In this document: in pieces, positions 25,201-34,200 of the stretch
Position numbering within the stretch: the first letter of the stretch is position 1
Layout: each line of letters begins with the position of its first letter
Source of the DNA: Chitinophaga cymbidii
Lineage (GTDB): Bacteria > Bacteroidota > Bacteroidia > Chitinophagales > Chitinophagaceae
Direction of reading: 5' to 3'
Assembly (NCBI RefSeq): GCF_007992715.1
Contig: NZ_BKAU01000005.1
Location: forward strand, 186,001 to 250,000
Length of the DNA stretch: 64,000 nt
The notes under the pieces: generated by a model
The model's input: the letters and a program-made list of their open reading frames with translations, nothing else
Database searches by the model: none
What the model was told of the DNA's origin: nothing
Made by a program: the position numbers and the translations under genes

Positions 25201-25562
25201 CTGCCCCCGGGGGAATGTCCAATCAACCGGTACAGGTGATGGACCGTTGGCAGAAACCTGGCGACCAAACGGCTTTCCAGCGCTTTACTACTGGCGGGGC
25301 CGGCGCGCAGGCTTACAGCTACTTTAAAACGTCCAACGCATATATTGTAGACGCTTCTTTTCTCCGGTTCAAGAATCTTTCTGTTTCCTGGACTGTCAGC
25401 GAAAAAATAGTGAAATGGGCGCGGCTGAACAATCTTCGCCTGTACATGCAGGCGCAGAACCTTTTCGTGCTCACGCCATATGAAACCGGGGACCCGGAAC
25501 AGGGCAGCCTCGGCAACCCGTTGACGAAAACATATTCCGCCGGGCTTCAGGTGAATTTATAA
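22203..25562 (+). CDS. SusC/RagA-family TonB-dependent transporter with N-terminal STN signalling domain
   Basis: An outer-membrane transporter of 1,119 residues. After a signal sequence (MRLVIVLLTISFMQVQATGK) comes an STN domain (about 40-110, VTISGKNIPLKEVFAAIKQQ), which contacts the FecR protein. A carboxypeptidase-regulatory-like domain follows (about 133-200). The plug carries VIMAYGSTTKRL-type and VVRGQNSLTSG segments and VILITTKKGKPGK, then the barrel. I chose the ATG at 22203; an internal ATG at 22251 (MRLVIVLL) would also give a normal signal peptide, and the longer frame from an upstream TTG is unlikely. The substrate is unknown. SusD follows after 26 bases. Confidence 0.93.
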   Translation: MQKNAPPGRFYQTFLVMRLVIVLLTISFMQVQATGKAQSVTISGKNIPLKEVFAAIKQQTGYVVFARKDDNLMRRKVSLNVSNAPLREVLETILKDRSYEFIIRDKSIILTPVPAAALPARKPAAEDKTSPPLVPVSGRIIGANGQPVPEVTIVVKGTSKGTTSGADGSFSIELDDGDVLHISAVGFVPVTLKLSGTVFQVITPGAKGNAGGSQLSDPALASLVVRLMPGTSKLDEVQIMAYGSTTKRLSTSSIATVTAKEIERQPVSNPLEAMVGRIPGMKVQQGDGLPGGWFDIVVRGQNSLTSGYRPLILVDGVPFTNENMAVSFPGTNTYNSPMNTLNPGDIESIDVLKDADATAIYGSRGSNGVILITTKKGKPGKTSLDINAYTGISTATVKAKFLNTQQYLEMRREAFRNDGIEPTVLNAPDLLAWDTTRYTDWTREFFSRRAVNSNVQLSLSGGNRYNQFRLGAAYHYQTPVYAEVAKRTLGQDFRYYKTSVHFSFNHRSADSRLTLGLSAGISLDNSRFSTGSTNNIHLPPNAPRPLDADGNLVWEEGGATYQNPLAQFHNHYNAKNTALTSSFNLGYRLWKGLQFKLTGGYNSVMLDQLTLSPAKGREPTSSLNPTANKVKNTVNSWQVEPMLQYNTTAAGGKLEVLLGQSWHGKLNDQLRMLMSFDSDTYLGVVAHATGNTIRHSPAEYYYHGIYGRVNYNLRNKYILNLTARRDGSSRFGPGRRYSNFGALGASYIFTEENFFSEHMPYLSFGKLRANYGVTGNDNIGDYVFFDTWSSQGSSYFYDGLSGLITSKLFNADYSWEKNLKLELALDLGFFNDRLLLGANYYRSRAGSQLINYTLPAQTGFTSVNKNFEAVILNYGMEWNITAVPVRKKDFEWSFNVNGTIARNKLAAFPGLENTSYATRFFIGKPITLLRYYNYLGISQETGLYEFAGTTSKDRNTLVDVGTPTLYGGMSHTLSFKGFSVDMFFQYVRQELSSYLNRLSAAPGGMSNQPVQVMDRWQKPGDQTAFQRFTTGGAGAQAYSYFKTSNAYIVDASFLRFKNLSVSWTVSEKIVKWARLNNLRLYMQAQNLFVLTPYETGDPEQGSLGNPLTKTYSAGLQVNL

Positions 25563-25588
25563 ACACTGTTACATTCAAATAATAAACT

Positions 25589-26959
25589 ATGCGGATATCC
25601 ATATTATTATTTCTCTGCTTTTTGTGCTGCTCCTGCAACAAGTTCCTGGAGGTACAGCCGCCTCCGGGGAATTTGTCTCCCGGAGAGGTATTTGAAACGG
25701 ACGAAACGGCCACCGCGGCGATTATCGGACTGTACATCAAGTATCCCATCTATTTTGGTTACATGTCCTCCACCCATATGGGCCTTTATGCCGATGAGCT
25801 GAATTATGTGCCATCCTCCTCCAGCGCAACGGGATATGAAACAACCATGCAATTTCATGAAAGCCGGCTGCAGGAAGACAATAGCACCCTTCAGTATTTC
25901 TGGCAGGAAGCCTACAATTTCATCTACCGCTGCACGCTTTGCATTGAGAATATTGCAGCGTCCGAAGCGGTCAGCGCTCCTTTAAAAAAACAGTTAACCG
26001 CTGAAGCTGCCTTTCTCCGGGCATTGTCCTATTACAAGATCGTGCGCCAGTTTAAACGGGTGCCGCTGATCAAAGGAACAGACTACCGGGAGAATGCGGT
26101 AATTCCCCAGGCAGACCCGGAGGAAGTCTATGCCTACATCATGGAAGATCTCAAAAATGTTATCACTTTATTGAAGGATGAGCCGCTTACCGCAAAGCGC
26201 ACACGTGTTACAAAATACGCCGCGCAGGCTTTGCTGGCCAGCGTGGAGCTGAGCCGTAAAAACTGGGAACAGGCAGCGTTGATGGCCGGCGAAGTGATCA
26301 GCGCTTTCGGGATGGATGACCTTCCGCCGTTGTCTGCTGTGTTTCGCGACAATAGCACCGAAGCAATATTTCATGTTGAGCCGAATACGGAAAATGGATA
26401 CAGCTCTGAATCCTACGTTTTTATTCCTTCCACTGTAACCGTTATTCCACAGTATGTTATACGGGATGGGCTGGTAGCGGCCTTTGAGCCGGGAGACAAG
26501 CGCAGAGAGGAATGGATGGGGAAAAATACTGTGAATGGAGTGGACTATTACTACGCTGCCAAATACAAAATGCGGGCGTCAACCCTGCCAAAAGAGAATC
26601 ACGTTGTATTACGGCTCGCGGAACAATACCTGATCCGCGCGGAAGCGGAGTGTCAGCGCGACAGGTTCCCGCAGGCTATTGCTGACCTGGATCGCGTCCG
26701 GAAGCGGGCAGGATTGCCGCTGATCGCTGACACCCGGCCAGATATCAGCAAGGAAGACCTGCTCGAGGCGATCTACCATGAAAGAAGGGTAGAGCTGTTT
26801 GCTGAAAACGGTCACCGCTGGTATGACCTTCTGCGTACCGGTAAAGCCGATGCAGTGATGGGCCAGCTGAAACCGCAAACCTGGAACAGTCGCGGCGTAG
26901 CATGGCCGATACCGCAGAATGAACTGGATGCCAATCCGTTCCTGGAACCCAATTATTAA
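25589..26959 (+). CDS. SusD/RagB-family lipoprotein
   Basis: The surface partner of the preceding SusC. The 456-residue lipoprotein has its acylated Cys at residue 16 (LCCSC), then NKFLEVQPPPGNLSPGEVFE. Its helices contain AEAAFLRALSYYKIVRQFKR, and the C-terminal SusD signature is IYHERRVELFAENGHRWYDL with the ending WPIPQNELDANPFLEPNY. It is at the short end for the family, suggesting a compact ligand site. A thioredoxin-fold gene follows 14 bases downstream, so the three are one transcription unit. Confidence 0.94.
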   Translation: MRISILLFLCFLCCSCNKFLEVQPPPGNLSPGEVFETDETATAAIIGLYIKYPIYFGYMSSTHMGLYADELNYVPSSSSATGYETTMQFHESRLQEDNSTLQYFWQEAYNFIYRCTLCIENIAASEAVSAPLKKQLTAEAAFLRALSYYKIVRQFKRVPLIKGTDYRENAVIPQADPEEVYAYIMEDLKNVITLLKDEPLTAKRTRVTKYAAQALLASVELSRKNWEQAALMAGEVISAFGMDDLPPLSAVFRDNSTEAIFHVEPNTENGYSSESYVFIPSTVTVIPQYVIRDGLVAAFEPGDKRREEWMGKNTVNGVDYYYAAKYKMRASTLPKENHVVLRLAEQYLIRAEAECQRDRFPQAIADLDRVRKRAGLPLIADTRPDISKEDLLEAIYHERRVELFAENGHRWYDLLRTGKADAVMGQLKPQTWNSRGVAWPIPQNELDANPFLEPNY

Positions 26960-26973
26960 TACAAATTATTGAT

Positions 26974-28383
26974 ATGAAATTATTAATGATAATGATGATG
27001 ACCGGGTTGTTATCCGGGCCATTTACATCTGCTTTGGCCGACCCTGGCCCGGCGTTGACCAGGCTTCGCGTAGGCGACCAGGTGCCCGATCTGGAGCTTG
27101 GGCATCTTGCCAATTATCCGCACGATAACGTCCGGATCAGCAGCTTCAGAGGTAAGATCATCCTGCTCGATTTCTGGTCTACCGGCTGTACCGGCTGCAT
27201 GGCCGCCTTCCCGAAAATGGAGGCGCTGCAACATCAGTTCCGGGAAAACCTGCAGGTGATACTCGTCAATCCCTGGCAAACGGACGAAAAGATCAAAAGC
27301 ACCATGGAGCAACGCAATTATACCGCGCGTTACCGCCTCTCCAGCCTTCCCGCCATCAACGGCGACTCTACCTTGGTAACGCTGTTCCCTACACGTACCG
27401 TACCACATCATGTATGGATAGACCAGGAAGGAAAGGTAATTGCCATTACCGGCGGATACAATGCCACAGAAGAGAATGTAAAGGCGTTGATCAATGGTGA
27501 AAAGCTGCGCATGATCCTTAAACCTTCATTGTCCCGTTTCGACATTGAAGCGGCGCCGGTTACCAGCTACCTGGACCAAACCGCCTTTACGCGCAGCGGG
27601 CACTCCGTGCTCCGGCCATTCTATGAAGGAGAGGGCGGCACGGTCTACGGGTACAGTGCAGAGCATATCGTAGACTCGGCGAAAGGCACCGTACGCTACA
27701 GTTATGTGAATATTCCCGCCATGCAATTGTTCCGTGAGGCATTTGACCTGCGGCAGTCCCTTGACAGAAAAGAAGAAATACACACTACAAACGATCAGCT
27801 CCTGTGGGAAGTCACGTCGCCGGACTGGTATCTTCAACCAGCAAAAGGAATAGCAATGGACAACTGGGCCAGGCGTTTCCGCTTTTGTTACGAAGTAACC
27901 GTTCCACTGGCGGAAGTACAGTATTTACCGGATATTATGCTGCGGGACCTGAACGCCTTGCTGCAGCCTTACCTGCCGCTCCGCGGCAGCTTCGAACAAC
28001 GTGCCAGAAAATCCTATCTGCTGGAGATTACAGACACCCAAAAGATCGCCGGTATCAAAACTTCCGGTGAAAGTGACACAGACTTTCCTTCCGCCAAAAA
28101 CAGCTACACATATACGTACACGAATACCCCCTTTCGGTATATTTTCAGCGCCTTAAAGAGAAAATTCTACATGGGCTCCCTCGGAAATGAACCACCTGTT
28201 CATCATCCGGCGCTCCCGCTTATAGACAGGACCGGCATCAGCGGGACCATATCCATGCGTTTGCCTGCCTTTGATAACCCGGTGGAAGAACTGCCGGAAT
28301 TGAACAACGCGCTGGCAATATATGGTCTGCGCATCCGCGAAAGCATAGAGAAAATAGATCTGCTGGTGTTCAGCGATCAGTAA
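26974..28383 (+). CDS. Exported TlpA-like thioredoxin-fold protein with long C-terminal extension
   Basis: 469 residues with a signal peptide. An N-terminal TlpA/AhpC-TSA-like thioredoxin domain (about 30-165) has the active-site motif FWSTGCTGC (Cys72 and Cys75), and FPTRTVPHHVWIDQEGKVIA supplies the cis-Pro side. The remaining ~300 residues (from about KLRMILKPSLSRFDIEA) match nothing I know. It is likely a periplasmic thiol-disulfide protein acting on the imported ligand or on the SusC/SusD complex. It ends the operon that starts with the sigma gene at 20206. A protein of the same type, with the domain order reversed, ends the facing operon. Confidence 0.8.
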   Translation: MKLLMIMMMTGLLSGPFTSALADPGPALTRLRVGDQVPDLELGHLANYPHDNVRISSFRGKIILLDFWSTGCTGCMAAFPKMEALQHQFRENLQVILVNPWQTDEKIKSTMEQRNYTARYRLSSLPAINGDSTLVTLFPTRTVPHHVWIDQEGKVIAITGGYNATEENVKALINGEKLRMILKPSLSRFDIEAAPVTSYLDQTAFTRSGHSVLRPFYEGEGGTVYGYSAEHIVDSAKGTVRYSYVNIPAMQLFREAFDLRQSLDRKEEIHTTNDQLLWEVTSPDWYLQPAKGIAMDNWARRFRFCYEVTVPLAEVQYLPDIMLRDLNALLQPYLPLRGSFEQRARKSYLLEITDTQKIAGIKTSGESDTDFPSAKNSYTYTYTNTPFRYIFSALKRKFYMGSLGNEPPVHHPALPLIDRTGISGTISMRLPAFDNPVEELPELNNALAIYGLRIRESIEKIDLLVFSDQ

Positions 28384-28404
28384 CCGGCCGCTTAGACAGC
28401 TTCA

Positions 28405-28446
28405 CTAAAGTAGATGCTGGCCATTTGGGGCCAGTATCTACTTTAG
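28405..28446. terminator. Bidirectional hairpin between convergent operons
   Basis: Two 18-base arms (28405-28422, starting CTAAAGTAGATGCTGG, and 28429-28446, ending ATCTACTTTAG) pair with a single G-T wobble around a 6-base loop. The element sits between the convergent thioredoxin-fold genes and is symmetrical, so it can stop both transcripts. T-runs are short on both sides. Confidence 0.75.
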
Positions 28447-28472
28447 CCGGAAACCGTATAGGGTCAACGACT

Positions 28473-29894
28473 TTAACGCATTTCTTTTATCATGTTTATC
28501 AGCTCCACCGTTTTTTGTTCGGTGAATGGTATTGGCGGGTTGGCTGAATATACAATCCCCCGCCTGTTAATTAGTAATAGCTGTGGCGCACTGGCAAATT
28601 GATAGTATTTGACCAGGGGATGCCTTATGCCAAGGCCACCGGTGTACAAATTGACCTCACCACTGCTTGTGTATTTTCCGCTTTTCAGACCTTCTATCCA
28701 GTGCGTTTTTTGCGTACTCATATTGACGTTAAGGAAAACGATACTTTTATCATCCTTGAATTTTTGTTGTATTACGCTCATGCTATTTTTGATCTGGGCA
28801 CACCCTGTACAACCGGTAAACCAAAACTTGATCACCAGGTTTTTACCTTTATAGTCGTCAAGACGGTGCGTTTTGCCGTTTTCATCTTCCAGGTCAAAAT
28901 TAAGCGCTTTTTTGCCCGGCCTCACAGCATGATAAGCGGACATCAATGTTTGTTTTGCCAGTGAATCCGTCATTGTTTCGGCTGCTATTGGAAGAATGGG
29001 CAGTATACCGGGATCCCGTTGAATGGATTTGATCAACAGGTAAGAACCCATGCGGTCTTTCAACATCCCGTCGTAAGTTGTTTGAATGAAATCAAAAGCC
29101 TTTCTGTACGGATTTGTACGGATGGCAGTTCCTTTTGATGTCAGTTCAAAATAACCCATCAATAGAAAAACCCTATACTCAATATATTTATCACTCACTT
29201 CCCATATTTTCTGCTCAACATCCAGTCTTTTATCATATACAAGGGTATTCATCACCCGTACGGGATCAAGTTTGTCTTTATCCGCCCGGCCATCCCTCTT
29301 CCAAACCGAATAAAATATGCTATAGCTTCTCAGATAGAAGTTCAATTCCAGTAGCTTCAAAAAGTTTTTTTCGATGGTAGGCGCATATGCTTGCAACACA
29401 AGTCCCCCCTTCTCAAATTTATGGTCAGCCAGTGCAAGCAGGTTTTGGGAAAAGGTAAGTGTATCGCGTCCCTGCATTGACGCTGAATAATATACCTTAT
29501 CCAGCTGCAGTTGACAATTTAAGATGTTAACGGCATTTTTGCTTCCGTTCACCTTTTTCTGATCGGTTATATATACGCTATCTCCTTTTTTTACCGCATA
29601 AGTATTTTGTGTACGAAAGGGAGGCAGGTTGAGAAACCGAAAATACATTATGCTGTCGGTTGCAGGAATAGATACATAAAATGAGTCGGCAGATGAAATT
29701 ACTTTTACAGATCGTTCCTTTTGCAGATGCGGAACGGCTGTCTGGTAATTTTCGATTAACCGGATTTCAGGTGCTTTATTTGCAGGAGACAACCTCCCGC
29801 AAATCGTTACCCGGTTTGTGCTATCACTATTTTCGCGCGCAAATGAATGGCTTTGGGCACAAAGGAAGATCAATGTTAGTAGTGTCCTGGTCAT
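28473..29894 (-). CDS. Exported thioredoxin-fold protein (TlpA-like domain at the C-terminus)
   Basis: 473 residues with a signal peptide (LTLIFLCAQSHSFA). The first ~320 residues are a helical region of unknown fold typical of Bacteroidota TlpA-family proteins (DUF4369-like start, then KVYYSASMQGRDTLTFSQNL). The C-terminal thioredoxin domain begins PGKKALNFDLEDENGKTHRL and carries FWFTGCTGC (Cys362, Cys365), with the cis-Pro region QFASAPQLLLINRRGIVY. It is the last gene of the minus-strand sigma/FecR/SusC/SusD operon, 11 bases after SusD. The base composition is AT-richer than the flanking operons. Confidence 0.85.
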   Translation of the reverse strand: MTRTLLTLIFLCAQSHSFARENSDSTNRVTICGRLSPANKAPEIRLIENYQTAVPHLQKERSVKVISSADSFYVSIPATDSIMYFRFLNLPPFRTQNTYAVKKGDSVYITDQKKVNGSKNAVNILNCQLQLDKVYYSASMQGRDTLTFSQNLLALADHKFEKGGLVLQAYAPTIEKNFLKLLELNFYLRSYSIFYSVWKRDGRADKDKLDPVRVMNTLVYDKRLDVEQKIWEVSDKYIEYRVFLLMGYFELTSKGTAIRTNPYRKAFDFIQTTYDGMLKDRMGSYLLIKSIQRDPGILPILPIAAETMTDSLAKQTLMSAYHAVRPGKKALNFDLEDENGKTHRLDDYKGKNLVIKFWFTGCTGCAQIKNSMSVIQQKFKDDKSIVFLNVNMSTQKTHWIEGLKSGKYTSSGEVNLYTGGLGIRHPLVKYYQFASAPQLLLINRRGIVYSANPPIPFTEQKTVELINMIKEMR

Positions 29895-29905
29895 TTCAAT
29901 GGATT

Positions 29906-31288
29906 TTAACGTTTATTCTGCTGAATGCCCGACAGCGCAATTTCATCGGCCGGGATGGGGAAAACATACCGGGGATCGTTGGAAGGCAATACATAAGTTT
30001 GTGCATTTAGCTCCCGTTGTATAGTAATATTCCTTCCCTCTCTATTCAACCTTTTCAGATCCTGCCACCGTAAAGAACGCCAAACCAGCTCTTTTCTTCT
30101 TTCCTGGAGTACTCTGCCAAGAGCTTCCGCGGGATCTGTTATTGCCAATGGTTCAAATGATGCATCATACCGGTTCTCCAACAGCCTATTTAATGCTTTG
30201 ATTCCGCCACTTACATCTCCGTTCCTGATAGCACATTCTGCCTTGATCAGAAAAACTTCGTCCGTAGCCAGCCCGGTAAAAGGGTATGCGGGCGAATAGC
30301 CTTTTTTAATGTAGAACTCACGAGGTGACTTTTCTGCATAGAAAATAGGTAGCCGCAAGTCTGCAGCTTCGTATAGGGCTATTAAGTTTGTGTCTACAAT
30401 TGCCTGTAGATTGTTCAATCCCGGGAATGTCGTAAAACCGTAAACAGCAGCCTGGCTGCTAAAGAAGATGATTTCTGAATTGAGATTGGCGAAAGGATTT
30501 ATATTGTGAGGATCAACTGATCTGTAATCTATGAGTCGATCGTATGTAGTAAGTGTGCTGTCTGCGTACAGCTCCGCCAGTTTGTATTGACCCATATCAA
30601 GATAAATACGCGCGAATAGTGCGAACGTTGCCGGTCGCGATGGCCTGTTCAGATTTGTCATTGGCCTGTTAACATGAGATAAAAGAGTAGATGCCAGTTG
30701 CAGATCGCCGATCAGTTGATCGTATGTTTCCTGTACGGTAGCCCGTTGCTTCACTTCGTCAATAGCCGCCTTTAGCTTCAGCGGAACTCCGGGATGTATG
30801 CCGGCGCTGGCCGGATCATAGGCCGGAGAAAAGTTTCGGACGAGATCGAAATAGGCGTATGACCTGTAGAAAAGCGCACTTCCGTATATCTCGCTCCATT
30901 CATTTTTATCAACAAGATCTCTATTCATTTTGTCCAGTCCTTCCAGTACATTGTTTGCATAGAAAATGGCGGAATATGGTACGTTCCATCCCTGGAAATT
31001 GGTTTCACCACCATATACGTCTTCTGCCCAGAGGTATGCATTCTTTTCTGTTAATGAACCCAGTGCCTGGTAGGTTTGTTCATCCCTGATGTAATACTCA
31101 TCTGCAGACAGTTGTGGTAATGGATTGGTAATATTCATGACGGTCATATTGTCCAGCAGATTTCGGTACTCCTGCAGCTTTGAGGGGATAGTAAGCGTTG
31201 AAGATGGTTTATCTTCAAGAAAATCGCTGCAACCGGAGATACAGATGTAGCCAAATATGAAGATTATGCAAAAGAAGTACTTATTCAT
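29906..31288 (-). CDS. SusD/RagB-family lipoprotein
   Basis: A 460-residue surface lipoprotein, with lipobox Cys20 (YICISGC) followed by SDFLEDKPSSTLTIPSKLQE. The SusD helices include YGSALFYRSYAYFDLVRNFS, and the C-terminal signature is VLQERRKELVWRSLRWQDLK with the ending YVFPIPADEIALSG. It belongs to the subgroup with a short N-terminus that is often paired with STN-type SusC. Spacing is tight: 11 bases after SusC and 11 bases before the thioredoxin-fold gene, so it is certainly in one operon. The DNA is AT-rich (a hand-counted 60-base line at 30001 has 23 G+C). Confidence 0.94.
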   Translation of the reverse strand: MNKYFFCIIFIFGYICISGCSDFLEDKPSSTLTIPSKLQEYRNLLDNMTVMNITNPLPQLSADEYYIRDEQTYQALGSLTEKNAYLWAEDVYGGETNFQGWNVPYSAIFYANNVLEGLDKMNRDLVDKNEWSEIYGSALFYRSYAYFDLVRNFSPAYDPASAGIHPGVPLKLKAAIDEVKQRATVQETYDQLIGDLQLASTLLSHVNRPMTNLNRPSRPATFALFARIYLDMGQYKLAELYADSTLTTYDRLIDYRSVDPHNINPFANLNSEIIFFSSQAAVYGFTTFPGLNNLQAIVDTNLIALYEAADLRLPIFYAEKSPREFYIKKGYSPAYPFTGLATDEVFLIKAECAIRNGDVSGGIKALNRLLENRYDASFEPLAITDPAEALGRVLQERRKELVWRSLRWQDLKRLNREGRNITIQRELNAQTYVLPSNDPRYVFPIPADEIALSGIQQNKR

Positions 31289-31299
31289 ATGTCAATAAA

Positions 31300-34200
31300 T
31301 TAAAGGTTGAAGTTAATGCCCATCGATACGCTGAGCGGATCCGGTATTGCATTGCCCAGGGTGAAGTCGGGATCAATGTTGTGATCAGTAGATTTCCATA
31401 ATATACCGATGTTTCTTACATATAGTATAAGCCTGGCGTTTTTTAACGGGAAACGTGCTCCTGTATTGAGCAGATAGTTAAACTGGATATCCTGCAGCCT
31501 GATGTGGCTGGCATTCTCGATTAACGCAGTGGAGTACTGGTAAAAATTATCCCGGTTGGCGTTTGCCGGATAGGTGAAGGAAGGAACATTCGTTCGCAGT
31601 TCATCGCCAGGTTGCTGCCATCTTTTTGAGTAATCTGCCTGCTGGTATGCGTTTACTCCTCCATTTAGCAATGTTGCGTAGCTAATTGAGTTGCGCCGGA
31701 AGTAATAGCCGAGTTTATAGGTGATATTGGCGGAAAGAGAGGCCCTGCCGAATGAAAATGTATTTCGTAAAGATCCGAAAGTGGCCGGTGTGGCATTTCC
31801 ACTGTAAACCAGGGCTTCGGTATTTGTGGAGTTAAGAATAGCTGCATAGTTAGTGCTTTCAGAACCATCTGCTATACCAACGGGATTGCCTTCGGCGTTC
31901 AGCCCCTCCCAGGCAAAGCTGAAAAGAGCATAGTAGGGGTAGTTTACAGCAGGGTTTTGTGGATTGCTCCTGGCAACCGTCAGATTGGTAGATTGTTTGA
32001 AGTCATATTTGGTTACCTTGTCCCTGGTGAAACTCAACAAAAAGTCGGTGTTCCATTTTATCTTCCTGTCGCTGATAACGGCATGCAGAACTACATCAAT
32101 TCCGTTTGTCAGAATATTTGCTGTGTTACCTTTAAAGCTTGATATACCTGTTTGGGGAGCTATAGATGCACTGCCTATCAGATCCAACCCTTTTTTCCTG
32201 TAATATTCGATACTTCCCTGCAAGATGTTGCCATGAATGGAAAAATCAAGCCCTAAGTTGATATTTTCTATTTTTTCCCACCGGAGAGAAGGATTGGGTG
32301 GATTAACCACTCTTGCATATAACACATTGTACATGTTATAAGTAAAGAGGGTAGAGGTAAAAAGGGCAGACATGCTTCTGTCAACATTCCCGTTATATCC
32401 ATATGTCGCCCTTATCGCCAGTTTGGGTAGCCATGAAATGTTATAGAAATCTTCCTCACTTAACTTGTAGAGGAAACCCGCTGACCATAATGGTACACCT
32501 TTCTGATTGGAATTAACACCAAACAGGTTGGATTGATCTTTCCTTGCGCTGAGAGACAGAATATAGCGGCTTTTGAAACCGTAGGAGCCGTTGAAATAGT
32601 AAGACCGGTAACGGTCTGACGCCCACTGTTCCATCTGCTCTGACGGAATACGGCCGGAACGCGCCGGATTATAGAATAGAGGATAGAGTGCTGTGAAATC
32701 TATTGTAGCATTCTGATTCGATGCCGTTAACGGATCATAGCCGTATAAAGTCTGGGAGTTATAATCGGATCTATAGCTTTTTACCTCGATGCCGGCCACA
32801 ACATTCACATCGTGGTGTTGACGGAACTTTCTGCTAAAGTTCAGTTGAAAGCGGCCATAGTGCGAGCCAAATGAGTTGTTACGGCGGTTGATGATGTCAC
32901 CTGTGGGAATAACTCTTCGGATATCCCCTGTAAGGCCGTCTGTTATGCTATGAGTGTTGATCAGGTTACGGGTGAAGAAGGAGTTAACGTTGTTCAGATT
33001 TTCTCTTGAGCCATTTGCTCTTTCATATTGATAGTTCAGCGAAATATCCAGGCCGTCCAGCAACGAGTACTTGAAGGTTGTATTTATTCTGTAGTCCGTA
33101 AGCCCATCTTTCGTATTCGCATACCGCTCTTCAAGAGGTCTGAAATTCCAGTCCAGCAGCTTACCATCCCCGGCAGTATCTATATAGGACCTGCGGAGTA
33201 ATTGCAGACCTCCGTAGACCGGTAATGCATTCCCGTTGGGGTCGGCCAGTTGTTCATAAGGGGTAAAAGGGGAATAGCTGGTGATATTACTTCTGGTTAT
33301 ACTGTTGGTAAATGTAATTCCGGTAAACAATTCGGCTCTGTTATTCAATAGCTGATAGGTGTTATTGGCTGTAATTGTTATTCTGTCAAATTGATCGCTT
33401 ACAGCAGCATTTTTGTTTCTGTCGTAGGCGGTTGAAATAAAATACCTGTTGTTAAGGCCGCCGCCATTTATATTCAACTGATGTTGCTGCAAAATACTTT
33501 CTCTGAGGAGGTATTTGTTGATATCATTTCTGACATCCTGATTTTTTAGACGGTCCAGCGCCGTTGCTGCTTCCTGCTCAGTTATGCTGTTGTTTCGTTG
33601 CCGGGTCAGAATGTCAACTACGTCCGAGATGGCGCCAAACCCATTGTTTATTGTGGTATTGTAAGCTCCTTTTTCGAACAGGAATCGCTCTGCATCTATG
33701 TACTCCGCGGAACTTAAACGAGGGAGGTAGTATTGATCAGGTTTAGCCTTCAGTGTTAAATTGTTTGTGAAATGAATGGTCGGTTTCTGATTATATTTCC
33801 CTCTCTTTGTGGTGATCACGATCACACCGTTGCCGGCCCTTACGCCCCAGATACTCGCGGCCGCGGCATCCTTTAATATGGTGACTGATTCTATATCCGC
33901 AGGATTGATATTATTCAGGTCCCCATCGTAGGGGAAATTGTCCAACACTATTAAGGGGTCCGGATTAGCAAAAAGCGTACTTCTTCCTCTTATGGATATT
34001 GTTGCATTGTTTCCCTGGTTAGTAAGGCTTTTATTAAAAATAAGCCCGCTCGTTGTTCCATCCAGGCGATCCAGAATATTTGTTGATATACTTCTGTTCA
34101 GCAAAGCGCTGTCGATCACTACGAAACTGCCGGTAGCTCTTTCTCTGGGTATGGTCTGATATCCGGTGCTTACACTTACTTCTACCGTAGCCAGAGCGGA